A stretch of 64,000 nucleotides of DNA from positions 186,001 through 250,000 of the forward strand of contig NZ_DGLD01000001.1 in NCBI RefSeq assembly GCF_002387245.1, in the 5' to 3' direction. Position 1 is the stretch's first letter; every line of letters begins with the position of its first letter. Below the pieces are notes generated by a model. The model was not told the origin of the DNA and did no database searches. It saw nothing but the letters and a program-made list of their open reading frames with translations. Origin of the DNA: Brevundimonas sp. UBA4553. GTDB taxonomy: Bacteria; Pseudomonadota; Alphaproteobacteria; Caulobacterales; Caulobacteraceae. The translations under genes were made by a program, and so were the position numbers. Below, piece after piece: positions 27,460 to 36,337 of this stretch.

Positions 27460-28011
27460 TCAGTGTTTGTCGGTCTTGGCCGCGACCCAGTCCATGACCG
27501 CGAGCAGCACGCCCGAGGCCACGAAGGTCAGGTGGATAATCACCGCCCACATCAGGCCCGCCTCGTCCAGCGGAACGCCCGGCTTGCCGATATTCATGAA
27601 GCTCTTGAGCAGATAGATGGCCGAGATCGCCACGATGGAGGCGATCAGCTTCATCTTCAGGCCAGAGAAGTCCACCGTGCCCATCCACGGCGGACGGTCG
27701 ACGTGATCCTCGTCCAGATCAAGCTTGGAGACGAAGTTCTCGTAGCCGGAGTAGATGACGATCAGCAGCAGGTTTCCCGCCAGCGACAGGTCCACCAGGC
27801 TGAGGATGGCCAGGATGGCGCCGTCCGACTTCATGTGGCCTTCGCCCATGACGAAGGCCTGCGGCACGTAATAGATCAGCTCGCGCACGAAGACGACGAG
27901 CAGCATGACCAGGGCCAGCACCAGACCCAGGTAGAAGGGAGCCATCAGCCAGCGGGCGCGGAACAGGCTGCGTTCGAACTGCACCTCGGCCCAGGGTTTC
28001 TTGTCCGCCAT
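27460..28011 (-). CDS. YqhA (UPF0114) family inner-membrane protein
   Basis: A 183-residue membrane protein with about four helices (20-45, 65-90, 120-140 and 150-172). It matches the YqhA/TIGR00645 family (FRARWLMAPFYLGLVLALVML, LLIVIYSGYENFVSKLD, KMKLIASIVAISAIYLL). The function is unknown. It ends the pheS-pheT transcription direction, starting 3 bp after the pheT stop, and so is probably carried on the same transcript. The 234 bp downstream, up to the DUF1134 gene, hold short GC palindromes but no gene. Confidence 0.85.
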   Translation of the reverse strand: MADKKPWAEVQFERSLFRARWLMAPFYLGLVLALVMLLVVFVRELIYYVPQAFVMGEGHMKSDGAILAILSLVDLSLAGNLLLIVIYSGYENFVSKLDLDEDHVDRPPWMGTVDFSGLKMKLIASIVAISAIYLLKSFMNIGKPGVPLDEAGLMWAVIIHLTFVASGVLLAVMDWVAAKTDKH

Positions 28012-28014
28012 CGA

Positions 28015-30426
28015 TCAGCTCCGCAGAACCGCGCCGGCCTTGGCGGCGGCGGCGACGACCTTGGCGCTCAGGGCTTCGATTTCGGCCTCGGTCAGAGTAG
28101 CGGCGCGCGGCTGGATCTCGACCTCGAGTGCGACCGACTTCTGGCCTTCCGGCACGCCCTGCCCGCGATAGACGTCGAAGACGCGCACCTCGGCGATCAG
28201 GGCCTTGTCCGCGCCGACGACGGCGCGGGTCAGGTCGCCGACCGCCCTGGCCTCGTCCAGCAGGAAGGCGAAGTCGCGGCTGAGCGGCATCAGGTTCGGC
28301 AGGTCCGCCGCGCCACGGGCCTTGCCGCCCTTCTGGCCGCGCGGTTCAGGCACGGCGTCCAGAATGACCTCGAAGGCCAGCATGGGACCGTCCGCATCCA
28401 TGGCCTTGAGCACGCGGGGGTGCAGTTCGCCGAACTCGACGATGACGTTCTTGGGTCCCAACTGCAGACGGGCCGAACGACCCGGATGCCACCAGCCCTG
28501 GTTCGAACCCTGGACCAGTTGCAGCGATCCGACTGGCGCGCCGATCTCTTCCAGCAGGGCGAAGAGGTCGCCCTTGAGACCGAACAGAGGGTCGTCGCCC
28601 GTCCCGCCCCAGTGCCGGTCGGCGTGGGGCGCGACCAGGCCCGCGATGGCCATGCGTTGGCCGTTCGGCTGATCGTTCAGATAGATTGGGCCGACCTCGA
28701 ACAGGGCCGCATCGGCGTGGCCGCGCGCGGCGTTGCGCGCCGCCGCCTGGACCAGGTTGGGCAGGACCGACGGCCGCATGCAGTCGAGGTCCGCCGCGAT
28801 GGGGTTCTCCAGCACCAGCCGCTCATCGCCGCCGCCGAACAGGGCCGCGGTCGATTGCCGGGTGAAGGACCAGGTCACGGCCTCGGCGTAACCCAGGCTG
28901 GCCAGGGCGCGACGCGCGACGCGGACGCGCGCCTGACGCGGGCTGAGAACGCCCTGCGCCTTGCGGGCGACCTCGGGCAGGGGCGTGTGCGGCAGGGAGT
29001 CGAAACCCTCGATGCGCGCCACCTCCTCGACCAGATCGGCGGCCCCTTCGACATCGCGGCGCCACGACGGCGGCACCACGGTCCAGGGCGACCCGCGCAT
29101 TACGGTGAAACCCAGCGCGGTCAGGATCTCGAAAATGCGGTCGTCGGTCAGGCTCAAACCCGACAGGCGCTGCACATAGGCCGGGTCGAAGGCGAAGCCG
29201 ACGGGCGCAGCCGGCGCCTCGCCCGTCACCACGATCTCGGACGGCTCGCCGCCGCAGAGATCAAGGATCAACCGCGTGGCCAGTTCCAGACCCGGAACGA
29301 CCGACGCCGTGTCCACGCCGCGCGCGAAACGATACTGGGCGTCCGAACTGATCCCCAGTGCGCGACCCGTCTGGGCGATAGCCAGCGGCTCGAACCAGGC
29401 GCTCTCGACAAAGACGTCGATCGTCTCGTCAGAGCAGCCCGTGCTTTCGCCGCCCATGACGCCGCCGAGACCAATCGGGCGCTCGCCCTCGGCGTCAGCG
29501 ATCACGCAGTCGGAGGACGAGGCGGCGTAGGTCTTGCCGTCCAGGGCGATCAGGTGCTCGGGCTCGCCAGTGTCCTGCGCCGTCAGCCCGGCGCGCACGA
29601 CGATCGTCTGTCCCGACAGCTTGGCCAGGTCATAGACATGCAGCGGCCGCGCCCGATCGTAGGAGATCAGGTTGGTGATATCGACGAGGCGGTTGATCGA
29701 CCGCAGGCCGATCGCCGTCAGGCGATGCTGCAGCCAGGCCGGCGACGGGCCGTTCTGCACGCCGCGAATGACACGGCCGGCGAAGACCGGGCACAGGTGG
29801 GGCGCATCGATCCGCACGGCGACGGGCGAGGCGAAACCGCCCGCGACCGGCTGAATGTCCGGCGTCGTCAGCGCGCCCAGCCCCGTGGCGGCCAGGTCCC
29901 GCGCGATGCCCGACACGCCCAGCCAGTCGGGCCGGTTCGGCGTCACCTCGAAGTCGATCACCGGCTCGGCGCCGAAGACGCCGGCGGCGGGCAAGCCCAC
30001 CTGCAGGTCGTCGCTCAGCTCCAGAATGCCGTCGCTGTCGTCCGCCAGCTCCAGCTCGGAGCCCGAGCACAGCATGCCGTTCGACACCACGCCGCGCACG
30101 GGCTTCTCCACCAGGGTCACGCCCAGGCCGGGCACATAGGCGCCGATGGGGGCGTAGATGGTGGTCAGGCCAGCCCGCGCGTTCGGGGCGCCGCAGACGA
30201 TTTCCTTGCGGCCGTCCACCGTGTCCACCTGGCAGACCTGCAAACGGTCGGCGTTGGGGTGGCGCTCGGCCGAGACGATCCTGGCGACGGTGAAGGGAGC
30301 CAGGGCCGCGATGGGGTCATGGACCTCTTCGACCTCCAGTCCCGCCATGGTCATGGCGGCGGCGACCTGATCGACCTCGGCGGCCGTGTCGAGATGTTCC
30401 TTCAGCCAGGAAAGCGTGAACTTCAT
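28015..30426 (-). CDS. pheT: Phenylalanyl-tRNA synthetase beta subunit
   Basis: An 803-residue PheT of normal size. [12 protein letters not shown] opens the protein; the tRNA-binding EMAP-like domain follows (about 40-150), then the B3/B4 editing domain, the B5 domain, the catalytic-like core and the C-terminal anticodon-binding ferredoxin fold. It pairs with PheS as an alpha2-beta2 enzyme that charges tRNA-Phe and edits Tyr-tRNA-Phe. Its start overlaps the stop of a small paralog gene (ATGA), so in this operon pheS and pheT are separated by two coupled small genes. Confidence 0.97.
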   Translation of the reverse strand: MKFTLSWLKEHLDTAAEVDQVAAAMTMAGLEVEEVHDPIAALAPFTVARIVSAERHPNADRLQVCQVDTVDGRKEIVCGAPNARAGLTTIYAPIGAYVPGLGVTLVEKPVRGVVSNGMLCSGSELELADDSDGILELSDDLQVGLPAAGVFGAEPVIDFEVTPNRPDWLGVSGIARDLAATGLGALTTPDIQPVAGGFASPVAVRIDAPHLCPVFAGRVIRGVQNGPSPAWLQHRLTAIGLRSINRLVDITNLISYDRARPLHVYDLAKLSGQTIVVRAGLTAQDTGEPEHLIALDGKTYAASSSDCVIADAEGERPIGLGGVMGGESTGCSDETIDVFVESAWFEPLAIAQTGRALGISSDAQYRFARGVDTASVVPGLELATRLILDLCGGEPSEIVVTGEAPAAPVGFAFDPAYVQRLSGLSLTDDRIFEILTALGFTVMRGSPWTVVPPSWRRDVEGAADLVEEVARIEGFDSLPHTPLPEVARKAQGVLSPRQARVRVARRALASLGYAEAVTWSFTRQSTAALFGGGDERLVLENPIAADLDCMRPSVLPNLVQAAARNAARGHADAALFEVGPIYLNDQPNGQRMAIAGLVAPHADRHWGGTGDDPLFGLKGDLFALLEEIGAPVGSLQLVQGSNQGWWHPGRSARLQLGPKNVIVEFGELHPRVLKAMDADGPMLAFEVILDAVPEPRGQKGGKARGAADLPNLMPLSRDFAFLLDEARAVGDLTRAVVGADKALIAEVRVFDVYRGQGVPEGQKSVALEVEIQPRAATLTEAEIEALSAKVVAAAAKAGAVLRS

Positions 30427-30821
30427 TGGCCTGCCCCGCCGCCGATAGCCCGGGCCATATCGTCCAGGAAGGCCGGCGCGCCGGTGAAGCCCACGCCGAC
30501 GAAGCGGCAGTTGACGAACTGGCAGTTCCTGAAGGCGATTGGACCCACGACGCGCGAGGCGCCCTGCGGCGCCAGCATCAGGCTGCGCGGGTCGCCTTGG
30601 GCGTCGCCCAGGTCGCAGCCGTCGAAACTGCACCCTTCGATCGGCAGGATCACGGCCGGCCCCTCGAACAGGCAGCCCTCGAAGCGCCGCTCCGAGATCA
30701 ACTGGGAGCCCGTGCGCACGTTCTCGATGAAGAGCTGCGGCAGCCAGATATTGATCTGGGTGTAGACCGGGCCGGGGCCGAGCGGCTCAAGCGTCAGGGG
30801 AGCGGTCGCAGCCTCGGTCAT
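30423..30821 (-). CDS. Small Cys-containing protein B, paralog of the next gene
   Basis: A 132-residue protein without signal peptide. It shares with its neighbour the order F-x-x-C-L-x-E-G-P-A-V, SFD-x-C, D-P-R-x-L-x-L-x-P-x-G, N-C-x-F-V-x-C-R-F-V and F-T-G-A. Short tandem strands ending in Cys-x-Phe resemble a pentapeptide-repeat beta helix. It has five or so Cys but no clear metal site. It overlaps pheT and its upstream paralog by 4 bp each (ATGA twice), so its output is coupled to PheT. The function is unknown; binding to the synthetase is only a guess. Confidence 0.7.
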   Translation of the reverse strand: MTEAATAPLTLEPLGPGPVYTQINIWLPQLFIENVRTGSQLISERRFEGCLFEGPAVILPIEGCSFDGCDLGDAQGDPRSLMLAPQGASRVVGPIAFRNCQFVNCRFVGVGFTGAPAFLDDMARAIGGGAGQ

Positions 30822-31231
30822 GCCTGGGCCGCCTCGGCGCGCGCGCTGCGCAGGTCCTGCTCAATCTGATCCAGCATTTCACGCGCGCCCGTGAAGGCCA
30901 CCTGGACGAAGCGGCAGCGCACGAAGCGGCAGTTGGACATGCCGACGGCGCCCGCGATCATATCGCCGCGCGGGTCGAGCAGCAGGGTCCGGGGGTCCTC
31001 GGCGACGCCCATGTTGCAGGTGTCGAAACTGGTGCCGGTCATGACCGCCATCACCGCCGGCCCTTCGATCAGGCACTCGGTGAAGGTCTTGCCGTCGATG
31101 ACGGTTTGACCGGCGTTCATGTGATGCACCGCCAGGGAGGGCAGCCAGACAGCCTCCTTCTCGAAGGTCGTGCGGGCGACCAGTTCGCGGCCGAACTTCT
31201 CTTCGGGGGACATCGGGGTCTGATCGGTCAT
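30818..31231 (-). CDS. Small Cys-containing protein A, paralog of the previous gene
   Basis: A 137-residue protein, a clear duplicate of its neighbour. The shared core includes CLIEGPAVMAVMTGTSFDTC and NCRFVRCRFVQVAFTGA. It differs in the first 40 residues (charged helix, EEKFGRELVARTTFEKE). No signal peptide. It lies 17 bp downstream of pheS and overlaps the next paralog by 4 bp (ATGA). Conservation of both copies inside the synthetase operon would be the main evidence for a shared job; I cannot assign one. Confidence 0.7.
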   Translation of the reverse strand: MTDQTPMSPEEKFGRELVARTTFEKEAVWLPSLAVHHMNAGQTVIDGKTFTECLIEGPAVMAVMTGTSFDTCNMGVAEDPRTLLLDPRGDMIAGAVGMSNCRFVRCRFVQVAFTGAREMLDQIEQDLRSARAEAAQA

Positions 31232-31248
31232 ATCTATACTCTCGAAAA

Positions 31249-32325
31249 TCAGCTGAGGCCGCTGGCCGGGTTGGGCGCGGCGAAGGCGGAGAAGCCGTAG
31301 TGCGCCAGCCAGCGCGTATCGGCGTCGAACATGGGCCGCAGGTCGGAGACGCCGTACTTCAGCATGGCCAGGCGATCGACGCCCATACCGAAGGCGAAGC
31401 CCTGATACTCATCCGGATCGATACCGCAGTTGCGCAGCACGTTCGGGTGAACCATGCCGCAGCCGAGGATTTCGAGCCAGTCATCGCCTTCGTTCAAGGT
31501 CAGCTTGCCGCCCGAACGGTCGCAACGGATGTCCATCTCGGCCGAGGGCTCGGTGAAGGGGAAGTGGTGCGGGCGGAAGCGGGCGTTGACGTCCTCCAGT
31601 TCGAAGAAGCGGGCGATGAAGGTCTCCAGCGTCGTCTTCAGATGGCCCATATGGATGTCGCGGTCGATCACCAGACCCTCGATCTGGTGGAACATCGGCG
31701 TGTGGGTGGCGTCGGAATCCTTACGGAAGGTGCGGCCCGGCGCGATGATGCGGATCGGCGGCTTCTGCGACATCATGGTTCGCACCTGCACCGGGCTGGT
31801 GTGGGTGCGCAGGACCTTGCGCTCGCCTGTCTCGGGGTCGGGCTTCAGGAAGAAGGTGTCGTGCATTTCCCGCGCCGGATGCTTGGGCGGGAAGTTCAGC
31901 GCGGTGAAGTTGTGGAAGTCGTCCTCGATGTCAGGGCCCTCGGCCACGGCGAAGCCCATCTCGGCGAACAGGGCGATCATCTCGTCCATGACCTGCATGG
32001 TCGGGTGCACCCCGCCCTTGCGACGCGGACGGCTGGGCAGGGTCAGATCGACGCGTTCGGCCAGCAGCCGGGCGTCCAGTTCCGCAGCCTCAAGCTCGGC
32101 CTTCCGCGCGGCGATGCCCGTGCTGACCCGGTCCCGCAGGCCGTTGATGATCGGCCCCTGTTCACGGCGTTCATCGGGGCTGAGCGCGCCCATGCCCTTG
32201 AGCAAGGCGGAGACGGTCCCGGTCTTGCCGAGTGCGGCGACGCGCACCTCTTCGATCGCTGCGACGCTTGAGGCCGCTCCGATGGCGTTGATCAGGTCGA
32301 GTTCTAGCTGGGCGAGATCGGTCAT
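31249..32325 (-). CDS. pheS: Phenylalanyl-tRNA synthetase alpha subunit
   Basis: A 358-residue class II synthetase subunit. The N-terminal helical arm (1-95) is followed by motif 2 ([20 protein letters not shown]) and motif 3 ([19 protein letters not shown]). [12 protein letters not shown] and the [10 protein letters not shown] segment form the Phe-binding pocket. It provides the catalytic site of PheRS. Transcription continues to two small paralogs, pheT and yqhA. There is a terminator between rplT and dodecin, so this operon should have its own promoter upstream of dodecin or of pheS. Confidence 0.98.
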   Translation of the reverse strand: MTDLAQLELDLINAIGAASSVAAIEEVRVAALGKTGTVSALLKGMGALSPDERREQGPIINGLRDRVSTGIAARKAELEAAELDARLLAERVDLTLPSRPRRKGGVHPTMQVMDEMIALFAEMGFAVAEGPDIEDDFHNFTALNFPPKHPAREMHDTFFLKPDPETGERKVLRTHTSPVQVRTMMSQKPPIRIIAPGRTFRKDSDATHTPMFHQIEGLVIDRDIHMGHLKTTLETFIARFFELEDVNARFRPHHFPFTEPSAEMDIRCDRSGGKLTLNEGDDWLEILGCGMVHPNVLRNCGIDPDEYQGFAFGMGVDRLAMLKYGVSDLRPMFDADTRWLAHYGFSAFAAPNPASGLS

Positions 32326-32383
32326 GGTCCGCAGCGTCTAGCCCGACATGGCCGTCACGCAAAGCCTTCAGCGTCGATCAGGC

Positions 32384-32587
32384 TCAGTCGGCGAGAACGA
32401 ACGTGACCTTCATGTTGACCCGGTATTCGGCGATCTGACCGTTGCGGACCACGACCTTCTGATCCTGGATCCAGGCTCCTTCGACGTGACGGAGGGTCTT
32501 GTCTGCGCGAGCTACGCCCTGGGCGACAGCGTCATCGAAGCTGACGGTGGACGATGCGGTGATTTCGGTGACGCGGGCGACGGACAT
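32384..32587 (-). CDS. Dodecin family flavin-binding protein
   Basis: A 67-residue beta-alpha-beta-beta protein (SVARVTEITASSTVSFDDAVAQ, then RADKTLRHVEGAWI, then VNMKVTFVLAD). The conserved Trp of the HVEGAWIQ stretch is the residue that stacks on flavin in dodecins, which form hollow 12-mers that store or buffer flavins. Start at 32587 has AGGAGG upstream, and the family does not have the 23 residues that a longer frame would add. It lies 58 bp before pheS in the same direction. Confidence 0.88.
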   Translation of the reverse strand: MSVARVTEITASSTVSFDDAVAQGVARADKTLRHVEGAWIQDQKVVVRNGQIAEYRVNMKVTFVLAD

Positions 32588-32674
32588 GGACCAAGCCTCC
32601 TGAACCGCCGGCTCGCCATTCGAGCCGGCCGCCGAACCAACGTCCCACCCGCCCAAAAGTCAGGCTGAGCCATG

Positions 32675-32711
32675 AAAAACGCCCGCCCCGGCGAACGGGA
32701 CGGGCGTTTTT
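32675..32711. terminator. Bidirectional intrinsic terminator downstream of rplT
   Basis: AAAAACGCCCG (32675-32685) pairs with CGGGCGTTTTT (32701-32711), with an inner CCG/CGG pair. On the minus strand this gives a GC stem followed by a T-run, about 60 bp after the rplT stop. It separates the ribosomal protein genes from dodecin-pheS-pheT. Confidence 0.85.
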
Positions 32712-32720
32712 GTCTTTTGG

Positions 32721-32756
32721 CGCTAGCGCTCAGCCCGCGGGGCTGAACGGCTTGAG
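32721..32756 (-). repeat. Dispersed gene-end hairpin repeat, copy 3
   Basis: On the minus strand: CTCAAG (32756-32751), then CAGCCC-CGC-GGGCTG as a perfect 6-bp stem with the same CGC loop as copies 1 and 2, then GAGCGCTAGCG. It begins 15 bp after the rplT stop. Confidence 0.5.
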
Positions 32757-32770
32757 CGCAGTCGCGAGAC

Positions 32771-33127
32771 TTAGGCGGCCAGAGCGGCGCGGACCTTCTC
32801 GGCGATGGCCTTGAAGCTGGCTTCGTCGGCGGCGATCGTCGACAGGACCTTGCGGTCCAGCACGATGCCGGCCTTGTCCAGACCATGGATGAACTGCGAG
32901 TAGGTGAAGCCTTCCAGACGGGCGGCGGCGTTGATGCGCTGGATCCACAGGGCGCGGAACGAACGCTTCTTGTTGCGACGGTCGCGGTAGGCGTACTGGC
33001 CGGCGCGGTCGACAGCGGCCTTGGCCGTACGGATCGTATTCTTGCGGCGGCCGTAGAAGCCCTTGGCCTGCTTCAGAACCTTCTTGTGCTTGGCGTGGGA
33101 CGTAACGCCCCGTTTGACGCGTGCCAT
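32771..33127 (-). CDS. rplT: 50S ribosomal protein bL20
   Basis: A 118-residue, highly basic protein with the full bL20 sequence ([60 protein letters not shown]). It is an early 23S rRNA assembly protein and in many bacteria feeds back on its own operon. It follows rpmI after 108 bp, a gap that includes copy 4 of the hairpin repeat. Confidence 0.98.
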   Translation of the reverse strand: MARVKRGVTSHAKHKKVLKQAKGFYGRRKNTIRTAKAAVDRAGQYAYRDRRNKKRSFRALWIQRINAAARLEGFTYSQFIHGLDKAGIVLDRKVLSTIAADEASFKAIAEKVRAALAA

Positions 33128-33150
33128 TTTGTTTTTCCCTTCGGGAAGTC

Positions 33151-33185
33151 CCTAGCGCCCGGCCCGTCGGGCCTCGCTGCTTGAG
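33151..33185 (-). repeat. Dispersed gene-end hairpin repeat, copy 4
   Basis: On the minus strand: CTCAAG-CAGCG (33185-33175), then GGCCC-GAC-GGGCC as stem-loop, then GGGCGCTAGGG. It lies between rpmI and rplT, where an attenuator could tune L20 relative to L35. Similar in plan but less exact than copies 1 and 2. Confidence 0.45.
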
Positions 33186-33235
33186 GGACTTAGTTCAAAT
33201 TCAGATGCGTGAGAGATCAGTCTTGCGTGCGCCGA

Positions 33236-33433
33236 TCAGGCGTACGGCATGTAGGACTTGATCTTCTTGGCGTCGGCGTCGGCCATGACCGAGGTGCCGC
33301 GGTTCTGGCGGATGTACTTGGAGTTGTGGCTGATCAAGCGGTGACGCTTGCCCGCAACGCCAGCTTTCACCTTGCCGGTCGCCGTGAATTTGAAGCGCTT
33401 CTTGGCGCCAGACTTCGTCTTCAGTTTCGGCAT
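33236..33433 (-). CDS. rpmI: 50S ribosomal protein bL35
   Basis: A 65-residue basic protein with the standard [20 protein letters not shown] opening and [13 protein letters not shown] middle. ATG at 33433 is the family start; a GTG two codons upstream is in frame but not typical. GAGAGAG lies 5-11 bp before it. It precedes rplT as usual but is not preceded by infC: an S9 peptidase gene of 2 kb lies between. Confidence 0.97.
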   Translation of the reverse strand: MPKLKTKSGAKKRFKFTATGKVKAGVAGKRHRLISHNSKYIRQNRGTSVMADADAKKIKSYMPYA

Positions 33434-33589
33434 TTTCACTCTCTCTATTTTAGTGGGCTACCGCTCTTCGAGCTGCATGAGCCCGTAGTGCGGAGCTGAA
33501 ACGAACGGCCCAGGCATGCCTGTTAGCCCGGCTGTTCGGTACGCGAAGGCGCGGCTTGTACGCCGAACGCCGTCGCGAGGCAAGCGGAG

Positions 33590-35578
33590 TCACTGCGCCG
33601 TCGGTTTCAACTCGACGGGGTTGTTGGCTTCGAGGAAGCGCACCGTTTCACGCAGCATCTGCTGGCGGGTGTCGGCGCGCGACAACCAATGGTCCTCGCC
33701 CGGCAGTTCGACCAACTCCACCGCCTTGCCCGCGCTGCGCAGGGCCTGGGCCATGACCCGGCTTTGCTCAATCGGAACCACGGTGTCGTCCTTGCCATGG
33801 AGCAGCAGCAGGGGGCGATCCACTGTCTCGGCCAGCAGCGCGGGCGACAAGGCGTCCAGCGCCCGGTCGTTCAGCCGCGCCGCGCCCATGAACCGGTTCC
33901 AGTAACGGACGGTCTGGCTGTTCCGCTGGGCTTGCTGGCGAGCTTCCCAGTTCACCATTCGGCGTAGATCCGACACGCCGCTGACGGAGACGCCGCAGCG
34001 ATAGACCGCCTTGTCGAGCGTCAGGCCAGCCATGGCCGCATACCCCCCGTAGCTGGCCCCGACGATACAGACCCGATCGGGGTCGGCGATCCCTTCGGCG
34101 GCCAGCCAGCGCACCCCGTCGGACAGGTCCGTCTGCATCTTGCGGCCCCACTCGCCATAGCCAGCTTCGAGGAACGCCCGCCCATATCCGGTGGAACCCC
34201 GGAAGTTGGCTTGCAGGACGGCGTAGCCCCGCGACGCGAGCGCCTGGGCCCAGTAGTCGAACCCGGCGGCGTCGCGCGCGGCCGGCCCGCCGTGGGCCAG
34301 AACGACCAGGGGCAGGCCTGACGGCGTCTCCATCCCCGGCGGCAGCGTCAGGTAGCCGTGAATCTCCAGCCCGTCGGCCGCCGGATAGCGGATCGAGCGC
34401 ATGACGCCGACCTGCTCCGCCGGAATGGCCGCATAGGCCTCGGCCACCACCGTGGCGCGGCCCGTCTCGAAGTCGACAAGCTGATAAATCCCGGACTCCC
34501 CGACATCAATGAAGACGAGAATTTGCGTCAGGTCGTCGTTCCACGACACCAGACGCGGCGCCTTGTCTGGGAAGGCCCGCTCGATGGCGCGCCACCGCCG
34601 GGCCGCGGTCGCTTCCGTGAATTCATAGCGAACGCCCAGGTCCTCGGTTCGTCCCGCGCCGATCAGCAGGCGCGTTTCGGGGTGATGGACCAGAAAGCCG
34701 GGATGCCGCTCAAACGGCAGGCGGGTCCATTCTCCCGTGTCGACATTCACTTCGAACAGTTCATGGCCCGTCTCCGAGTCGGCGTCCTCGACCGCGAGGT
34801 CGGGTCGCACGGCGCTGATCACGATGGTGCGCGGCGTCCGGCCCATGCCGACAAGCCCCGGGGTGTCGACCGGGGCGTCGACGCCCCAGACCTCGCGGTA
34901 ACGGTTGCTGTCTGGCAGGCGCAAGGACCATCGCCCGCTGTGTTCGACATAATGGGCGATGGCGATGACCTCGCCCTGTCCGTCCAGCACATAGTCGGTC
35001 GTATCCCGATCCATGGCCACGACGGCGCGGCCCCGCCCGGTCCTGAGGTCGACCCTGTGCAGATTGATCTGTCCGTTGGCGATGTTGACGCCGCGCGCGA
35101 ACAGGGCGGACCCCTGCGACGTCTGACGAACGGAGGCCCCGCCGTAGAGGACGCCCAGCACGTCGGGGGTATTGTTAAGGACGTGAACCAGCTTCTGCGT
35201 CTCCAGGTCCAGGACCATTCCGTAGAAGAGTTCCGAGCGCGGCACGCCCAGCGTCGGAATGGACTGGGTCTGGGATGAGATGATCAGAACCTTGGTCTCG
35301 CCGACCCAGCGCAGATCACGCACCTTGGCGTCGCCGATCGAGGCGGCGAAGAGATGCTCTCCCGTCTCGATGCGCGTGACGGCGAGGCCCCGAGTCTCTC
35401 CGGCCACCACCACTCGAGCGATCAGTTCGCCGCTCGGCGACAACTGCATGTGATCAATGGCCGGCGCGGCGCCGTAGATGTCCAGCGACGGAGTCTGGGC
35501 CTCGACCCCGCCTGTTGTCGCCCCGGCCATGACAATGGCCAACGCCAGGGCGAACGCCCGCAATCCCAACCCCGACAT
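33590..35578 (-). CDS. S9 family prolyl-oligopeptidase-like peptidase, exported
   Basis: A 662-residue protein with an N-terminal signal peptide (ALALAIVMAGATTGGVEAQ, cleavage near residue 28). A beta-propeller domain (about 30-400) is followed by an alpha/beta-hydrolase domain with VVLAHGGPAARD, the nucleophile elbow GASYGG, the acid HGKDDTVVP and the base His in GEDHWLSR. It should cleave short peptides in the periplasm. ATG at 35578 follows GGGGAA. It sits between infC and rpmI, which are normally adjacent; a strong terminator isolates it from infC. Confidence 0.92.
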   Translation of the reverse strand: MSGLGLRAFALALAIVMAGATTGGVEAQTPSLDIYGAAPAIDHMQLSPSGELIARVVVAGETRGLAVTRIETGEHLFAASIGDAKVRDLRWVGETKVLIISSQTQSIPTLGVPRSELFYGMVLDLETQKLVHVLNNTPDVLGVLYGGASVRQTSQGSALFARGVNIANGQINLHRVDLRTGRGRAVVAMDRDTTDYVLDGQGEVIAIAHYVEHSGRWSLRLPDSNRYREVWGVDAPVDTPGLVGMGRTPRTIVISAVRPDLAVEDADSETGHELFEVNVDTGEWTRLPFERHPGFLVHHPETRLLIGAGRTEDLGVRYEFTEATAARRWRAIERAFPDKAPRLVSWNDDLTQILVFIDVGESGIYQLVDFETGRATVVAEAYAAIPAEQVGVMRSIRYPAADGLEIHGYLTLPPGMETPSGLPLVVLAHGGPAARDAAGFDYWAQALASRGYAVLQANFRGSTGYGRAFLEAGYGEWGRKMQTDLSDGVRWLAAEGIADPDRVCIVGASYGGYAAMAGLTLDKAVYRCGVSVSGVSDLRRMVNWEARQQAQRNSQTVRYWNRFMGAARLNDRALDALSPALLAETVDRPLLLLHGKDDTVVPIEQSRVMAQALRSAGKAVELVELPGEDHWLSRADTRQQMLRETVRFLEANNPVELKPTAQ

Positions 35579-35643
35579 TCCCGTTCCCCCGAACCGTGAT
35601 GTTGAAAACCTCCGGTATTCTGGATGCACGGACAAAGACAAGA

Positions 35644-35672
35644 AAAAGCCCCGGTCGGAGACCGGGGCTTTT
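35644..35672. terminator. Intrinsic terminator after infC
   Basis: AAAAGCCCCGGT (35644-35655), loop CGGAG, ACCGGGGCTTTT (35661-35672): a perfect 12-bp arm with A and T tails, 19 bp after the infC stop on the minus strand. It ends the infC transcript before the S9 peptidase gene. Confidence 0.9.
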
Positions 35673-35690
35673 CTGATGAGCGATGGGGCC

Positions 35691-36212
35691 TTAGCGCGGC
35701 GCCAGGATCATGATCATCTGGCGGCCTTCCATACGCGGCGCGTATTCGACCTTGGCGACCTCGTCGAAGTCCGCCTGCACCTTGTTGAGCAGCTTCATGC
35801 CCAGTTCCGGGTGCGCCATCTCGCGGCCACGGAAGCGCAGGGTCACCTTGACCTTGTCGCCTTCGTCGAAGAAGCGGTGCATCGCCTTGGCCTTGACGTC
35901 GTAGTCATGGGTGTCGATGTTCGGACGGAGCTTGATTTCCTTGAGCTCGACGACCTTCTGACGCTTGCGCGCCTCAGCCTTCTTCTTCTGCTCCTGAAAA
36001 CGATGCTTGCCGTAGTCCAGGATCTTGCAGACCGGGGTCTCGGTGTTGCCGACGATCTGGACGAGGTCCAGACCCGCCTCTTCAGCGGCTTCCAGCGCGG
36101 CCGACAGCGGCATGACGCCCTGCTTTTCGCCGTTCTGATCGATCAGCAGCACGCGCGGCGCACGGATTTCCTGGTTGATGGGCGGCCCGTCCTTGACGGG
36201 CGGCGCTTGCAT
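35691..36212 (-). CDS. infC: Translation initiation factor IF-3
   Basis: A 173-residue IF-3. The N-domain has [20 protein letters not shown] and [21 protein letters not shown]; a Lys-rich linker joins the C-domain ([41 protein letters not shown]). It checks start-codon pairing and keeps subunits apart. The start at 36212 is an ordinary ATG, unlike the AUU of E. coli infC, so that autoregulation by a rare start codon is not evident here. Confidence 0.97.
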   Translation of the reverse strand: MQAPPVKDGPPINQEIRAPRVLLIDQNGEKQGVMPLSAALEAAEEAGLDLVQIVGNTETPVCKILDYGKHRFQEQKKKAEARKRQKVVELKEIKLRPNIDTHDYDVKAKAMHRFFDEGDKVKVTLRFRGREMAHPELGMKLLNKVQADFDEVAKVEYAPRMEGRQMIMILAPR

Positions 36213-36337
36213 GGGACGGCGAATGGGCGTCGTTTCCTTATGTGGTCAGAAGACAGGCGATAATCTCGCAGGGCTCAGCGCGCGACAGAGGCGGCGCGTT
36301 CCCGGCTGCGGGAATATGACGACTGAAGCCCTATAAT

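Noticed and set aside
27367..30765. A 1132-codon open frame on the plus strand opposite pheT
   Set aside because: It is antisense to pheT and the small paralogs, has low-complexity Arg/Gly/Asp/Gln composition, and no motif. Long antisense frames are expected in GC-rich coding DNA. The same applies to frames opposite glnD (8017-9972), murJ (10880-12805), purH (19829-21613) and odhA (53940-56018).
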